In this document: positions 25,501 through 40,500 of the stretch, one piece after another
Numbering within the stretch: the first letter of the stretch is position 1
How the letters are laid out: the number at the start of each line of letters is the position of its first letter
From: Goniomonas avonlea
Lineage: Eukaryota > Cryptophyceae > Goniomonadida > Goniomonadaceae
NCBI GenBank assembly: GCA_003573635.1
Contig: QUTJ01031851.1
Coordinates: 1 to 58,999, forward strand
Direction of reading: 5' to 3'
Length of the DNA: 58,999 bases
The notes under the pieces: model-generated
What the model was told of the DNA's origin: nothing
The model's input: only the letters and a program-made list of their open reading frames with translations
Database searches by the model: none
Program-made: the position numbers and the translations under genes

Positions 25501-28500
25501 CGATGCGCTGCAAGGTTGCTGCCGGGATCCGCAACTCCCTCCGCGGTGCTGTTTCTGTTGGCCTCCCCGACGAGGTCGCCACAGTGTCACTGGTGTTCTC
25601 GTACGATAAGCCTCTAGTGACGAGCCTCAAGAACACCAATGTCCCTTCAACGGGAGCAGTCAGTGTTACACTTCACGGAGAGGGCTGGGGCCTGTTGGAC
25701 TACACTGGTATCGGCTTCACCGGCGGCAGCCACGCCGAAACAAGCGTCTGGAGCTCAGAGTCAACCATGTTCTGCAAGGCTTCAGCTGGAGTGAACGACG
25801 GTCATCGTGCCGTCGCAACCATTGGGCTGCAGATTGGCACGTTGAGCTTGCCCAACACCTACGACCGCCCACTGCCATCCTCGGCGGTTCGTGCCAATGC
25901 TGCAGCGACTGCTGCTACAAGTGTGACGGTTCTCGGTACCAACGTGGGCGCTTTCGACGCGACTTCTCGGTTCCGCGCTGGCAGTTCAGCGGGCGCGACG
26001 ACAACGTGGACATCAGAGACCTCACTTCGTGGCAAGTCCTCTGCGAGCGTGTCCAGCCTTCACTGTCTGGCCTCTACGATCGGCAGTGCAATTGGCCTGA
26101 ACTCCCTTTCGCGCTCCCTGAGTTACGACGCCGCGACCTCGAGTTCAACGATTCGCACCAATGGTGCCGCCACAGGCGCGGTGTCAGTCACGGTCCTCTG
26201 CGCGAGTGTCGGTAAGGACCCGTACTCCCCAAGGACGCGCGTCGGCTTCACTGCTGTTGTCGGGACGAATTGGGCCTCTGACTCCTCCCTTGTGTTGAAG
26301 GTGATGGCTGGCGTTGCTCGATCCCTGGCTGGCGTGTTCACTGTGGTGAAGGTTGAGGTTGCGTCGCCCAACGTCTTCACATTTGATGCATCGGTGACCA
26401 GTGTTGGACCCGTGAATGTCCCCACAACCGGCTCGCTGTCCCTCACTATCGTTGGTTCTAGTTTCGGATCAGCCCACTACTCGAATAAACTGGTGTTGGG
26501 CGGAACGACCGCTGAGGCGACCACCTGGGTCACTGAGTCCGGCCTGGTGTGCAAGGCAAGCCATGGCCTTGGCATCCATGCCGCGGCTCTTGTATCTGTT
26601 GGCCCATTGCAGATGACCACGCTTACTGCGGCCATCACGTTTGACAACATCCATCACACTTCGTATGGTCGTTCCAACGGACCAGCCACCGGCGGTGTGT
26701 CTGTGACGGTGTTTGGCATGGGTGTCGCCTCGTTTGTGAGCTCGTCGACCGTTCGCAACGCGGGTTCGGCCGCGGAGTCAGTGTTCTGGGTGTCCGAGTC
26801 GGTGTTCCGGCTCAAGACACCTTCGGGCGTAGGCAGCGGTCTGGCTTCCGTTGTCACTGTTATGGATGGCCCTGTTGCGTCTGGCAACCAGCGCAACACC
26901 ATGTCGCTGGTGTTTAGCTACTCCACGCCGGCCGTGTCGAGTGCTGTAACGACCAACACGGTGGCCACTGGTGCGGCGTCTGTGACTGTTGTGGGCTCCA
27001 ATGTCGGCCTTCGGTCTGCCTCGTCCCGGGTGCGGCTCGGTGGCTCTGCGGGTTCCGTAAGTTCCTGGGTCTCCGACAGCGCGATTGTCTGCAAAACCGC
27101 CCTCAGTGTGCAGGGAGGTCGCGCGTCCGTCATCACCACTGCTGGCCTGCCGCAGCTTGGAACCGCAACAAATTCATTCACGCACAACGTCGCTACAGTG
27201 TCCAGCGTCACGGTGGCCAACGGCCCCGCGACGGGCGCCCTGAGCGTCACTGTTCTTGGTAGCAACGCCGGAGTTGCCAGTGGCAGTGCTCGCACACGAT
27301 TTGGCAACTCCAACACTGAGTCGACTCGTTGGGTGTCTGACTCAGCGCTTTCGGTCCGCAGCAGCCGCGTCTTCTCTGGAACCAGCCCGGTCATTGTCAG
27401 CGTGCCACTTCTGGCTCAGACGCTCACTGCGGCCTTCACTGTCAACGCGCCAGCGGTGAGCTCCGCTGTGAGAACCAACGTTGTCACCACTGGCTCCACA
27501 AGCGTCACCGTTGTCGGTGCGAGTGCCGGGTTGGTGCCCGTCAGTTCTCGGGTTCGCATCGCTTCCACGGGGCAAATGGTGTCTAGGTGGACCTCTGATT
27601 CCTCTGTCGCTTGCAAGGTGGCAGCTGGCGTGAGCTCCACCCGTCGTGCGTACATCACACTGGCTCGAGCGGCTGGTGTGACACACACCGCCCTGCTGTC
27701 GTACGACACTCGGTCCCCGAGCTCCCAGTCCTCGTCCAACCACCCCACGACAGGATCGAACATTCTAACGGTCGTTGGTACCTCTTTCGCTACCTCCCCT
27801 TACAGTGGCGCGGGTCGTGTTGGCAAGACCGGCACGTCCTCGATCGCCTGGAATGGCGATACCACCATGAAACTGAAGATGCCTCACGGTGGCGGGGCCC
27901 AACAATACGTGTCTCTGACTGTGGGCGGAGCGGGTGAACATAGCAGTATGACCCTGGCGTTGAGCTGGAACAAGCCAGCGATCACACTGTTCGCACGCAC
28001 CAATGTGCCTGCCACCGGAACGACCAGTGTCACTGTGTACGGCTCCGGCTTCGGTGTGTCTGATTACACCTCGCGGCTGCGGACCTCCCGAACGGAATGC
28101 CAAAACACTCTCTGGACGTCAGATTCGACTCTCCGCTGCAGAGCCCCGGATGGTGTCATGCGAAACCAGGCAATGGGCGCCACGGTTGTGTTGCAAACGT
28201 CATCGATCACGATGCTCAACACCTATGACCTTGTCAGCTCCAGCAGCGTGAACCGAGTCAACGTTCCTGCCACGGGTTCGGCCAGCGTCACTGTGCTTGG
28301 TTCCAATATCGGCAGGAACAGGTGGTCAGGGCGCACTCGCACAGCTGGAACAGCTGGCGAGGTGACTCTCTGGGCATCTGATTCCTCCGTCACCATTCGC
28401 CCGTCGACATCTGTCGGCCAGACCTCGAGGACTGTCCTCACCGTCAACAGCCTTTCGACCACCTTGACTGCTGCCATGTCCTTCGACGTGAGCTTGCCGT

Positions 28501-31500
28501 CCTCACTGGTCGTCTGCAATACGGCGACCACAGCATCCATGAGCGTCACTGTCATCGGATCCAGTTTTGGAGAAGCGCGCTTCTCGGGCACAGCTCGTGT
28601 CCGCCGTACCTCCTGTGAGGTGTCCGTCTGGACCTCTGATTCATCTCTGATCTGCAAGCATCCGGCTGGTACTGCTGGAGTTAGCCGCATCACTGCCAGT
28701 GGGGCAAAGGTCTTCCGGACCATGTTGTTGGGCTTCACGTATGCCTTAGCCTCACCCGTGTCAGTGCCAAGAGCCAACACTGCTGGCACAGGCGGCGCCA
28801 GCCTCACTGTCATTGGGTCTGGTCTTGGTGCCAACCACCAACACTCCCCTGCTGTGCGTGTTGGCGGCTCTGCGCCGTATGCCACCTCCTGGAACTCCGA
28901 TTCCTCCCTCCGTCTCAAGGTGCAAGGTGGTATTCGCACCGGCAGGAGATTCACAGCCACCATTGTTGCGACGCAGCTGGGCTCGCTGACTCAGTCTTTG
29001 ACGTTTGATGGGCCGGCTCCTAGCTCTCCGATCCGCTCCAACCACCACGCGACCGGACACGCCATTGTGACTGTCATGGGCAAAAACATGGGCCACACCG
29101 ATAGCTCGATCGGCACCCGCGTCGGCGGGACCCAGTGCGAGATGGCGAAGTGGCATTCATCGTCAACCCTCAGGTGCCGGTCAGCGGCAGGAGCTTCCTC
29201 GTTCGGACGGCGCGTTGGCGTTACAGTTGCGGAGGTTGGGGAGATTGGCACTATCACGCAAGCCTTCACCTTCAATCTGCCTGCACTCTGCTCTGTGATT
29301 GTGACGAATGTCGGAGCCACTGGCGCTGTGTCGGTCACTGTGGTGGGCACCTCCATCGGGTTGCTTTCGATTTCGCAACGTGGCCGTGTCGGTGTTACTG
29401 GCGTGTCCACCACCGTCTGGACCTCCGAGTCGGCCATTCAGTGCAAATCCGCCGCCGGGACTCTGTTCGGTCGTGCCGTGGCCAGCACAGTCCATGATGC
29501 TTCCCAAATCAGCACGCTGAGCTTGAGCCTGACGTTTGACTTCCCTGCGCCGACGCAACCTGGGCGCGGCAACACTATTGCAACAGGCGCGGCCAGCGTC
29601 ACGGTCATCGGGTCCAATGCGGGCTTCCAGGATCGCTCTTCGCAACTCCGTGTTGGCGGTTGTGGTTCGGATGTCACTCTCTGGGTCTCTGATTCGAGCC
29701 TTCGTGGCAAATCGACCAAGGGCGTGTCGAGGCTGTTGATGGTCGCCGTGACTCTCGCCTCAACGATCTCGCGAGGCACCCTCACACGCTCAGCGAGCTA
29801 CGATGTGCCGCAAGTCAGCTCTGTCACCCTGAGCAACTCCGCCACAACTGGTTCGCTGAGCCTGACAGTTCTGGGACGCAACATTGGGACTAGCGATCAC
29901 TCGGTTCGAGTCCGTGTGGGTGGAACTAGCGGTGCTGCCACTGCGTGGGTGACGGATTCAAGCCTCGTACTCAAGACTTCGATGGGTGTCCGTCAAGGAC
30001 GCGGGGTCTCAGCGAGCGCAAGGCGTCTTCAGTTCAGCACAACCACTTTGACCATTTCGTACGATGTGCCCCATGTGAGCTCCCCTCTGCGCGCCAACGC
30101 TCCAGTCTCTGGTGCGCACACAGTGACGGTTTTGGGCTCTGGATTCGGCGATAGGGATTACACTGCTGCTCTTCGCACAGGCGCAACCGGGCATGAGGGT
30201 GTCAGGTGGTCAGCAGGCTCTGCTGTTCGCCTCAAGATCCCGTCCGCCACAGCATCACGCCTAGCGATGGCTGTGACCATCTCGGAGCAAGTCGCGACCG
30301 GCACCACGGCTTTCACCTTCGACCAACCTTCTGTTTCAAGCCAGATCCGGAGCAACCATCCTGTGACAGGGTCGACGAGCGTCACCGTGTTCGGCTCGAA
30401 CTATGGTCTCCTCGCCAAGACCGCGGCAGTCCGCGTGCAGCCGACGAGTGCTCAAGTTTCTCTCTGGATCTCAGACACTGCGATAGTCAGCAAGTCGTCA
30501 CCCGGTGTGTTCCGGTCGGCAGTAACTGCCACTGTTGGCGGTAGCGAACAGCGTGGAACGCTCTCCCTATCATTGTCGTTCGTGTCAAGTGCGCCGTCCT
30601 CGATTGTCGTCGCGAACGGCCCAGCCACAGCTTCCATGAGCGTGACTGTACTTGGCTCTAATTTCGGTCGTGCGAGCGTCAGCTCTCGAGGCGGCATTGG
30701 CCGCAGTGTTAGCCAAAGCACCCTGTGGATTTCAGATTCTGCTCTCTACCTTCGACCGCCGTCGTTGGCGTCGTCTTTGCGGCTCTCCGTCACGACCGCA
30801 GTCGGGTTTGGCACCCTCTCAAGAGCGTTCTCCGTCAATCTTCCCGGTGTCAGCAGTACAGTTGTGACCAACGCGTTCATCACCGGTTCCGCCTCAGTTA
30901 CCATCGTGGGTAGCAGTCTCGGTTCCCACTCGCAACTCACTGGGCGAGCACGTGTTGGGGGAACTCTTGCCCAGGTCACAGCCTGGGTCTCTGATTCTGC
31001 TCTCCGTCTCAAGCTCAGCGCTGGCATTCGCGTGAGCCGCGGCATCTCAGCCACTTTGCAGCGCCACCACGCGTCTGCCTCACGGTCCTTCACCTACGAC
31101 CTGCTCCTCGGAAGCGGAACTGTCCGTGTCAACGGGCCCTCGACTGGTGGCCACACCACCACCTTGGTCGGTCGAGGGTTCGGTCGCCCCTCATACACGG
31201 ATCACGTGCGCATCGGTGGCTCCTCCTGTGAGGGTGTGCGCTGGGGGTCTGACTCAAACATCCGATGCAAGCTCCCCGCTGGTCGGTATCCTGCCCTCAA
31301 CGTTGCTGTCACTGCGGCTGGGTTTGACCGGTTGGACTCGTTGTCTCGCGCGTGGACCTTTGACAAACCCGTCATCAGCAACCTCGTGCGTTCGAACACG
31401 CCTGCCACTGGTGCTGTCAGCGTCACGATCACCGGCCGTAACTTTGCCGAAATGAGCTCCTCCACACGCGCATCATTTGCTCGCACGGCCTGCGAGGTCA

Positions 31501-34500
31501 CCTCGTGGACCTCAGACTCGTCGCTGGCTTGCCGTCACGAAAATGGCATCTTGACGCGCTCAGTCCACGCTGTTGTGACACTGGGATCGTTCTACATGAG
31601 CACGATCACACAGGCACTGACCTACCAAGTCACACAGCTGGCCGTCGTCACACGAACCAACCAGCCTCGCACTGGGGCTGTCAGCGTTACAGTCGTTGGC
31701 TCCAGCGCCGGAGTGTGGTCCTACAGTGCGCGGCTGCGGATCGGCATCACGGGTGTCCCGACGACCACATGGCGGTCTGACTCGAGTGTCTTCTGTCGGG
31801 TGGCGATTGGCCACTTGTGGACCCATCGCGTTGTGGCCACCCTGGATCTCACGCGCACGTCTTTGACTGACGTCGTTTCGTATGATTCCGCGCTGTTGTC
31901 CAGCATATCAACTAGGAATGTGGCAGCCACTGGCGCCTCCAGTGTCACAGTGGTCGGTACCAATCTTGGACCTGCCTACCACACCGCGAGCATCCGAGTG
32001 GGCGGCAGCAACTGCCGTGCTTCACCCTGGGTGTCGGAGACCGCACTTCAGTGTAAGACTGCTGTCGGAACTCGTCGCGAGCGTCGTGCCTCCGTCACTG
32101 TCGGCCGTTCGTCCTTGTCCACCCTCAGCAACGCGCTGACGTACGCATTGCCAGCCTTCAGCAGCCTTGTGCGCGCCAATGGACCGACAACAGGAGAGCA
32201 TTACCTCACCCTTGTCGGCTCGGGCTTCGGTATCAGAACTTCGTTGACCGCAGCGGCGCGGGTCGGCGGCACTGGCCCGGTTGTTTCGAGATGGTACTCC
32301 GACACAAGCGTCAACTGTAAGACTCCGCAAGGCGCTCTGAGCGCTCGGCTCATGTCGATCACTGTCCTCCAGGAGCCTGGCACGATGACCCAGATGTACA
32401 CGCACGACGCTGCTGCTCCCAGCAGCGTTCGGTCGTCCAACGTCGTCATCACGGGCGCTGTCAGCGTCACCGTGTCCGGCAACATGTTCATCCACTTCGA
32501 TCGGTCCACCGCCGCAGCCGTCGGTGGGTCGGCGTGCGAGTCCTCGCTGTGGAAGTCCGACTCTTCTGTCCTGTGCAAGGTTGCTGTTGGGCGCATGGAT
32601 TTACATCTCGTCATAGTCTCTGCCGGGACACCCTCGCAGAGCGGCACTACTACTCTGGCTCTGACGTTCACGCCCGCAACAATCTCATCCGCTGTCAAGG
32701 TCAACGTCGCCCCGACGGGCTCCGTGAGCGTGACAGTGGTGGGGTCGAGCCTCGATGTCTTCGCTCGTTCAGGTCTGGTCCGTGTTGGTGGCTCTGCTTG
32801 CCAAACCACCGTATGGACCTCCGACTCTGCTGTTCGCTGCAAGGCCATCGCTGGTGTCGAGTTCTCACCCCGGTCACTCGCCGCAACGGTTGGCCTTCTC
32901 CGTATTGGGTCGATGACGCAGGTGTTCACGTTCGATGCCGTCCTGCCGTCGTCTGCGCTGCCCAGCAACGCGCCCAATACTGGTGCTTCCAGTGTCACCG
33001 TCCTCGGGACCAAGATGGGACTCCGATCCCGCACGGGCCGGCTGGCTGTCGGTGGCTCTGCTTGTGAGACCTCGTCCTGGGTGTCTGAGTCGGCAATCAC
33101 CTGCAAGCGTGCGATTGGCAGTGACAGCACTCGGGCTTTCACCGTTTCGTTGCACAGGCGTGTTGCAACTCTGACTTCCGCCTTCTCTGTCACCGGACCG
33201 GGTCCCAGTGGTCTTGTTCGAGCCAACGGGCCTTCCACGTCGTCCCTGAGCTTGACTGTGGTTGGTTCCAGCCTCGCCACTGCCTCAGCCTCTCCTCGAA
33301 CACGGATCGGTCGCACCGCTGCCCACAACACCAAATGGGTCTCTGATTCGAGCTTGGCGATCAAGCAATCGTCAGGCGTGCATCGTTCCACCTTCAAGGT
33401 GACAGCCGACGGCACTGTTCAGGTTGGCTCACTGACGCTTGCCTTCTCTTTCGACGGCATTCGCGGTAGCTCCGTGGTTTCAGTGAACATGCCTCGCACG
33501 GGTGCTTCCAGTGTGACCGTTATCGGCGTCAACGCTGGTCTCCGCGACCACACCCTGGCCGTTCGAGCCGGTGGCAGCTCTTGTGAAGCTGCCATATGGG
33601 TCGCTGAGTCCGCCATGCGCTGCAAGGTTCCGAGTGGTTTGGCGGTTGCACAGCGGCTTGCTGCTTCCGCCGGCACCGTCCTGCGCACCGGCAGCGTGAC
33701 CCTAGCGGTGACGTATGACAATGCTGCGCTATCCAGCGTCACCTTGGCCAACTCGGCAGCCACAGGAGCATTGAGCGTGACCGTTCTCGGGAAGAACTTG
33801 GATTTGATGGCCCGCAGCCTGATGGTTCGACAAGGGTTCACCGCTGCAAAGAGCTCGTTGTGGACGTCCGACTCAGCTCTCCAGTGCAAGTCCAGCGGCG
33901 GCGCTGGCGTCATGCGTCCCGTCGTTGTAACTGGCACCGACATTCCTGCCACCGTGACACAGGCTTTCACGTTGGCGGCGAGCGAATCGCGGCAGGTGAT
34001 TCTCACCAATCGCGCTGCTACTGGGTCAGTGAGTGTTACCATTCTTGGGAGGCATGCTGGCCAAGCTTCTCGATCCTTGGGTCTGCGGCTCGGGCGGTCA
34101 GCATGCGAGACCACTAGGTGGGTCTCGGACTCAAGTGTCCGTGCCAAGGAGACATCTGGCGTGTACAGATGCAGCTCATTTGTCGCGACCACGGTCCGCC
34201 GCTCCGACGGCTCTCTCACCCTTTCGTTCTCGTTCAACTCGCCCGGTCCCACCTCTTCAGGAGCTAATGCGGCTTCAACCGGCTCGACATCTGTGACCGT
34301 CATTGCACGCAGCCTGAGTGAGGCGAGCTACAGTGGCAGGCATCGTATCGGTGGGAGTGCGTTCATGGCCACAGCCTGGGTCTCCGAATCGTCCATGTAC
34401 CTCAAGGTGTCTTCCAGCCGCCTTGCTGCCAGCCAGGGCTTTGCCTCCACTGTGGGCCTTGACACCGCTCGGTCTCTCACAGTGGTGATGAGCTTCGCGC

Positions 34501-37500
34501 CTGTGTCCGTCAGCGGGCAGCTGAGACACAATGGCCCGGCTACGGGCTCCATGTCGGTGACGATTGTGGGCGCTTCTGCTGGCACTGCGGACCATTCAAT
34601 CCTGATGCGATCGGGTGGTAGTGGCTGTGAGGCCTCCGCCTGGCGATCTGATACGGCTGTGCTCTGTCGCTCGTTTGCCAGGGTCCTTAGCTGCCTGTCC
34701 ACAGCGTCCACGGTCGTCACGCAGGCGTCGACACTGTCGCAGGCCTTCACCTCCGATGTCGCCGCTCCGAGACTGTTGAACACCGTCACCAACTCTCCAG
34801 TCACCGGCTCCATGAGCGTGACCATTGTTTCATCAAACTTGGCGCATCTCAGCTACTCGTCGCGGGCCCGTGTCGGCTCTACAGCTTGCGCCGTGAGCCA
34901 GTGGACATCTGACTCGGCTATTCGTTGCAAGAACTCGATCACTGTGTCCCCGAGTCACGCTGTTACGACAACCATCTTTGTCGCCACCGACCACCGTTCG
35001 CTGACCTCAGCGTTCACAACCGTGCGCCCGGTGCCTCGCGAGGTTGGCCCGGTCAACACACCAACATCGGGCGCTACGAGCGTGACTGTGCTTGGCTCCA
35101 ACTTCGGGGGCACCAACCGCTCCCCACGCTGGCACCTGAAGGGCAGTGCGGTGCAGAGGTCGCTGTGGACATCGGACTCCACGGTCACGAGCAAGGTCAC
35201 TGGAGCAGTCCACCTGCTCCACTCCTTGTCAGTCACTGTTAACCAGCTGACGGCCAAGGCCACACTGACACTGGCGTTGTCTCACCACATTCTTGCGCCA
35301 TCGTCGATCGTCCGCTCCAACAGCCCTTCGACCGGGGCGGTCTCGGTGACCGTTTTGGGAAGGAGCTACGGCCACTTCGCGACCTCAATGCGTTCTCGTG
35401 TCGGCGGATCTCCCTCTGCGTCGACCGAATGGATTTCAGAGACTGCCGTCGTGGGCAGGCTTGCCGCTGGCATACACAATCGCGCTGTTGCCGTCTCCTT
35501 GGCGCTGCTCGGAAGGACAACTCGGACTCGTGTGTTCTCGTATGACACTGTCACTGCCAGCAGCATGGCTCCTGTCAATCAGCCCACGTCTGGCTCGTGG
35601 ACTCTAACCATCGTTGGGGCTGGGCTGTCGCTCACAGGCAAGACTAGTCGCGTGGCCATTGGCCTCAGCTCCAGCCAAGCATCCACCTGGGTGTCTGAGA
35701 CCTGCATCAAGTGCAAGGGCGCCTCGGGTGTTGGTGCTCGCTTGCCGGCTGTAATCACCGCAGGTGTCGCCTACGGGACCCTGACTGCCATGATCACCTT
35801 CGACGCCCCTGTACCCAGCTCGATCCGTCACTACAACAGCCCATCCACTGGTGCTGTGAGTGTCACCATGTATGGCGGCCAAGTCGGGATGGTCCGCTAC
35901 ACCTCGAGGCTCCGCCTGTCTGGCACCGTGTGTGAAGCCATGCTCTGGGTGTCTGACTCGTGTGTCACCTCCAAGTTTGCACACGGCGCGTTCGCGTCTG
36001 CACGAGTCAAGGCCTCCGTGGCGTTGCAGGTTGGCAGCTTGTCAACTGCAATCACGTACGACGACGGCACCCCAAGCTCTGCGACCCGTGTCAACGCTCC
36101 GCCGACCGGCGCCCAGAGTGTGACCGTGCTTGGCCGCAGTGTCGGCGAGGCGGCAAGGTCTGGCCGTGTTCGTTTCAGTGGCTCGGCTGGCGGGACGACC
36201 GTCTGGACTTCTGAGAGCTCAGTGCACTGCAAGCGAGTCGCAGGATCTGACATTCAGCTGTCACTGTCGATTTCGTTGGCTACGCGTTTGCAAACGCTCA
36301 CGGTTGCCATCACCATCGATGGCCCGGTCGTGTCTAGCAGCGTCCATGTCAACGCGCCCCCCACGGGTAGTGTCAGTGTCACTGTCGTTGGGTCCAACGT
36401 TGGGCAATCTGCCTATTCGGCGACGTCCCGAGCCGGCGTCTCACACTCCCCCTCGTCGTCTTGGACATCAGACTCGTCTATTGCAGCAAAGACGTCTCAC
36501 GGGCTCCGCCGCGCGCTGGTCTCCCTGGCCTCCAGTGGCCGGCAAGTGGGCACACTCGTGGCCGTCTTCACGTTTGACAAGATTGAAGTGAGCAGTGTTG
36601 TGGCCACCAACGTGCCAACAACTGGGTCACTGAGTCTCACAGTCGTCGGCATGTCAATTGGCCAAGGAACGACAGGCAGGCTGCGTGTCGGCCGCACAGC
36701 TGCCTTGGCCACATTATGGGTCTCCGAGTCCACGTTGCGGGGCAAGTCTGTCGGCGGTGCGCACTCCACGATCAGTGTCGTGATGACTGTGGCGCAGTAC
36801 CACATGTCCGTGTCGTTGGCCATGACCATGAATTTGGTCGCGAGCACCCAGGTGCACCGGTCCAATGCGCCAACGACTGCTGCGACGAGTGTCACCGTGT
36901 TTGGTAACACTATGGGGGCCACAGACTCGACAGTCAAGTCGATTGTCGGTGGCACAGCGACCGAGACAACCCGTTGGACTTCAGACTCCAGCCTGCGGAT
37001 CAAGACTTCCTCCGGCGTCGCCGTCCTGCTCAGCGTGGGACTCACAGTTGGGCGCTCGCCGCACGGCACACAGACGCAGGCGTTCACAGTTGCTCACCCG
37101 CTCGTCAGCTCCGTGACAAGTACGAACGTCATCACAACTGGCTCCACCAGTGTCACGGTACTTGGTTCTAACATCGGCGGCGCTGCGTACTCCTCACGCA
37201 GCCGCGTGGCTGGCAGTGCCTTCCAGGGCACGGTGTGGACTTCTGAGTCTTCTGTCACGTGCAAGGCCGTGGGAGGCCTGCTTCTGGCGAGGAGCGTCAC
37301 CGTGACGTCGGCGGTGCTTTTCCGCAGCGCGTCGCAGTCCCTCACCTTTAACGTGCCGCATGTGTCCAGCCAGGTGCGTGCCAACACGCCAGCGACTGCG
37401 GCGGTCAGCGTCACGGTCCTTGGAAGCAACACTGTTACGGCGCTTTTCAGTGTGCGAACTCGCTTCGGCGGCTCTGCAGATGAGGTGTCTTTCTGGATCT

Positions 37501-40500
37501 CGGACTCGGCTCTGGTGTGCAAGGTCTCGGCCGGCACGCGTCGCTGCCTGTCGCTGCTCGTGTCTCAGCCCGTGGCACGACGCACCACCCTCTCCCTCTC
37601 GATGACGTACAATGGCGGTGTGCTGTCCTCGGTCCTCCGAGCCAACATGCCGACCACTGGCACCTGTAGTATCACCTTGGTGGGCCGCTCAATCTCAAGG
37701 CTGGCTTCCACATCCACTGTGCGAGTTGGTGGGACAACCGCGCGCTCGACCCTCTGGGTCTCGGACTCTTGTATCCGAGCCCGCTCCGGTCACGGTTACC
37801 AACTGTTGCACCGCGTCTCTGTCAGCAGTGGCATATCTGTGGGCTCGACCACCCAGGCCTTCTCGTACGATGCAATGGGCGTCAGCGGCAGCTTGGTGTC
37901 CAATGGACCCGCAACGGGTAGCTCCGCCGTGACCGTGCTTGGTGTGGACTTCGGTGTGTTCTCATCCTCGGCCGCCATTCGCCTCGGCGGGACCACTTGC
38001 GATCGATCTCGTTGGATCTCGGATTCCACGCTCAGTGGTAAGGTTCCCCTCGGAGTGTCGATCAACCGTCCGATCAGCACGACAGTGGGTGTCCAGTTGG
38101 GATCTGTCACGTTTGGTTTCACTTTCGTTGGGCCATCGCTCAGCTCGAATGTGAGGACCAACATCCCACCCACTGGAGCGGCAAGCGTGACCGTCCTCGG
38201 TCGACACGTTGGTGGCACTGGCTACTCCTCCAGAGTCCGTTTGGGTGGCTCTGCGTTCCAAGCCTTTGGGTGGACCTCCGACTCAGCCATCAGGTGCAGG
38301 CCCGCTTCTGGTCTTGGCAGCGCTGTGCGTGTTGCAGCCACCGCTGCGACGCTCGCTGGCTCGGTCACCTCCTTCTTTTCCTTTGCCCAACCGCTTCTCA
38401 GCAGCGTCACTTCTGTGAACGTGCCTGCGACAGCAGCCACCTCAGTGACTGTGCTCGGTTCCAATCTCGGGACTGCCGCCAGGAGCCTTGCGTTCCGAGT
38501 CTCTGGGACTGTGACCCCCATCTCACCCTGGGTCTCCGAGACTGCCTTGGTTTGCAAGACACCGGGTGGGGCGCGGACTCGCCTCGCGATGTCCGTCACG
38601 ACGAGAGACAGGGCAACCATTTCGCTGGTGCTGACGTTCGTTGGTCCCCCGTTGTCCAGTCTTGTCGTCAGCAACAGTGCCTCGACCGGTTCCGCGAGCG
38701 TCACAGTGGTTGGCCGCAACTTGGGTCTGTTCCGCTCCTCTCTTGGCGTGCGCCTGGGTGGCAGCAGCTCTTCAGTTACCTCATGGGTGTCTGACTCCAC
38801 TGTACGGGGCAAGATCCTTGCTGCGAATGCGAGGCCGAATATGCGTGTGGTCGTGTCAGCGAGCGTGCAGCTCGGCACCATGGTTGGCGTTTTCTCCTTT
38901 GCCAGACCCACCGCTAGTGGCTTGGTGCGGACCAATGTCCCGGCCACTGGTTCTGCCAGTGTCACCGTCCTTGGGCGTGGTCTTGGCATCGGCCGCTCTG
39001 GGATTGGCCGTGTCGGAGGCTCGCATTGCCAATCGTCTGGCTGGATCTCCGAAACCACCTTACAATGCAAGACTGCTGCTGGGGCAGTGAGCATGGTGGT
39101 CTGTGTATCGGCGTGGGCACAGGTCGGCACTGTCGCCCAGACAGCGACTATGGATGCTCCAGGACCCTCAGCGATCATGATGGCCAACTTCGCTGCAACT
39201 GGAACCACTTCTGTCACCGTGGTTGGGAGGAACCTTGGCTTGGTGTCATACTCGGCCCGCCTGCGCTTTGGTGGCTCTGCCGCCCAGTCCACGGTTTGGT
39301 CGTCTGACTCCTCGCTGCGGTGTCGGTTGCCTGAGGCTGTCAGGGCTGCGCGACTGCTTGCCGTGTCGCTGGTGACACTGGGCTCTCACACTTCTGTGTT
39401 CACGTCTGACCGTCCGGGACCATCGAGCGCAGTACGCACCAACGCCCCTGCTTCTGGCTCCGTGAGTGTGACGGTGGTTGGCTCAAACTTTAGTCATCGC
39501 TCGGCGTCGTCTCGCCTTCGTGTGGCTGGAAGCGCCGCCCCGCTCACCGTATGGACCTCTGATTCCTCACTCCATTTGAAGTCTTCTGTATCTGTGGCCA
39601 TGTTTGGCCTGCGCCTTATCGTCGCAACTACTGCACAGCAACACCGAACAATGACTTCGGCTCTGACCTACGACGGCAATGTTCCCAGTAGTATCAGCGT
39701 CTCCAACGGTCCTGCGACTGGCGCTGCAAGCGTGACAGTCGTTGGTCACAGCCTGGGTGGCCGCTCTGGAAGCACGCGAACTCGGATCGGTTCTACCGTG
39801 TCGCATGCCACTATCTGGGTGTCAGATTCAGCGGTCTCTGCCAAGTTGTCTGCGGGCCTTGAGACGCAGCGCCTTGCCATTGTCTCTGCTGGAAGCGTCG
39901 GCAGCGCGACTCAGGCCTTCACGTACCATCGCGTCGCTGCGAGCAGCGTGGTGCTTACCAACTCCGCGGTCACTGGGGCTGTGAGTGTGACCATTCTGGG
40001 CTCGAGTGTCAACTCTGCTGGCACGGCTTCTGTGTTTATGCGGCTGGGACACACTAGAACAACTGCGTCGCAGTGGAGGTCAGAGTCTTCGATCACGTGC
40101 CGCTCAGGCGCTATGGTCGGGACCAGCCTTTCTGTGTCTATCACGCTAACATCGCGCTTGACCAGCCTGACGCTTGCATTCACAGCTGAAAGGCTCGCGT
40201 TCTCTCTTAGGGCCAATGCGCCGTCCACTGGTTCCACCAGTGTCACAGTGGTTGGGCGCCATATGGGTGCGGCGAGTTGGTCCGTCGCTTCCCGCGTCGG
40301 GGGCAGCGCTGCTAGGGCGACACGTTGGTTGTCGGACAGCTCCGTCAGGGGTCTGTTGCCAGCTGGGGCTCGCGCGATCCTCAGCATTGCGGCCACTTTG
40401 GTGCGTGCCGACAGTCAGTCCCAGGCTTTCACACATGCGGTGGCAACAAGCAGCGTTACCACTGTCAACGCCGCGTCCACTGGTGCCTTGAGCGTTACGA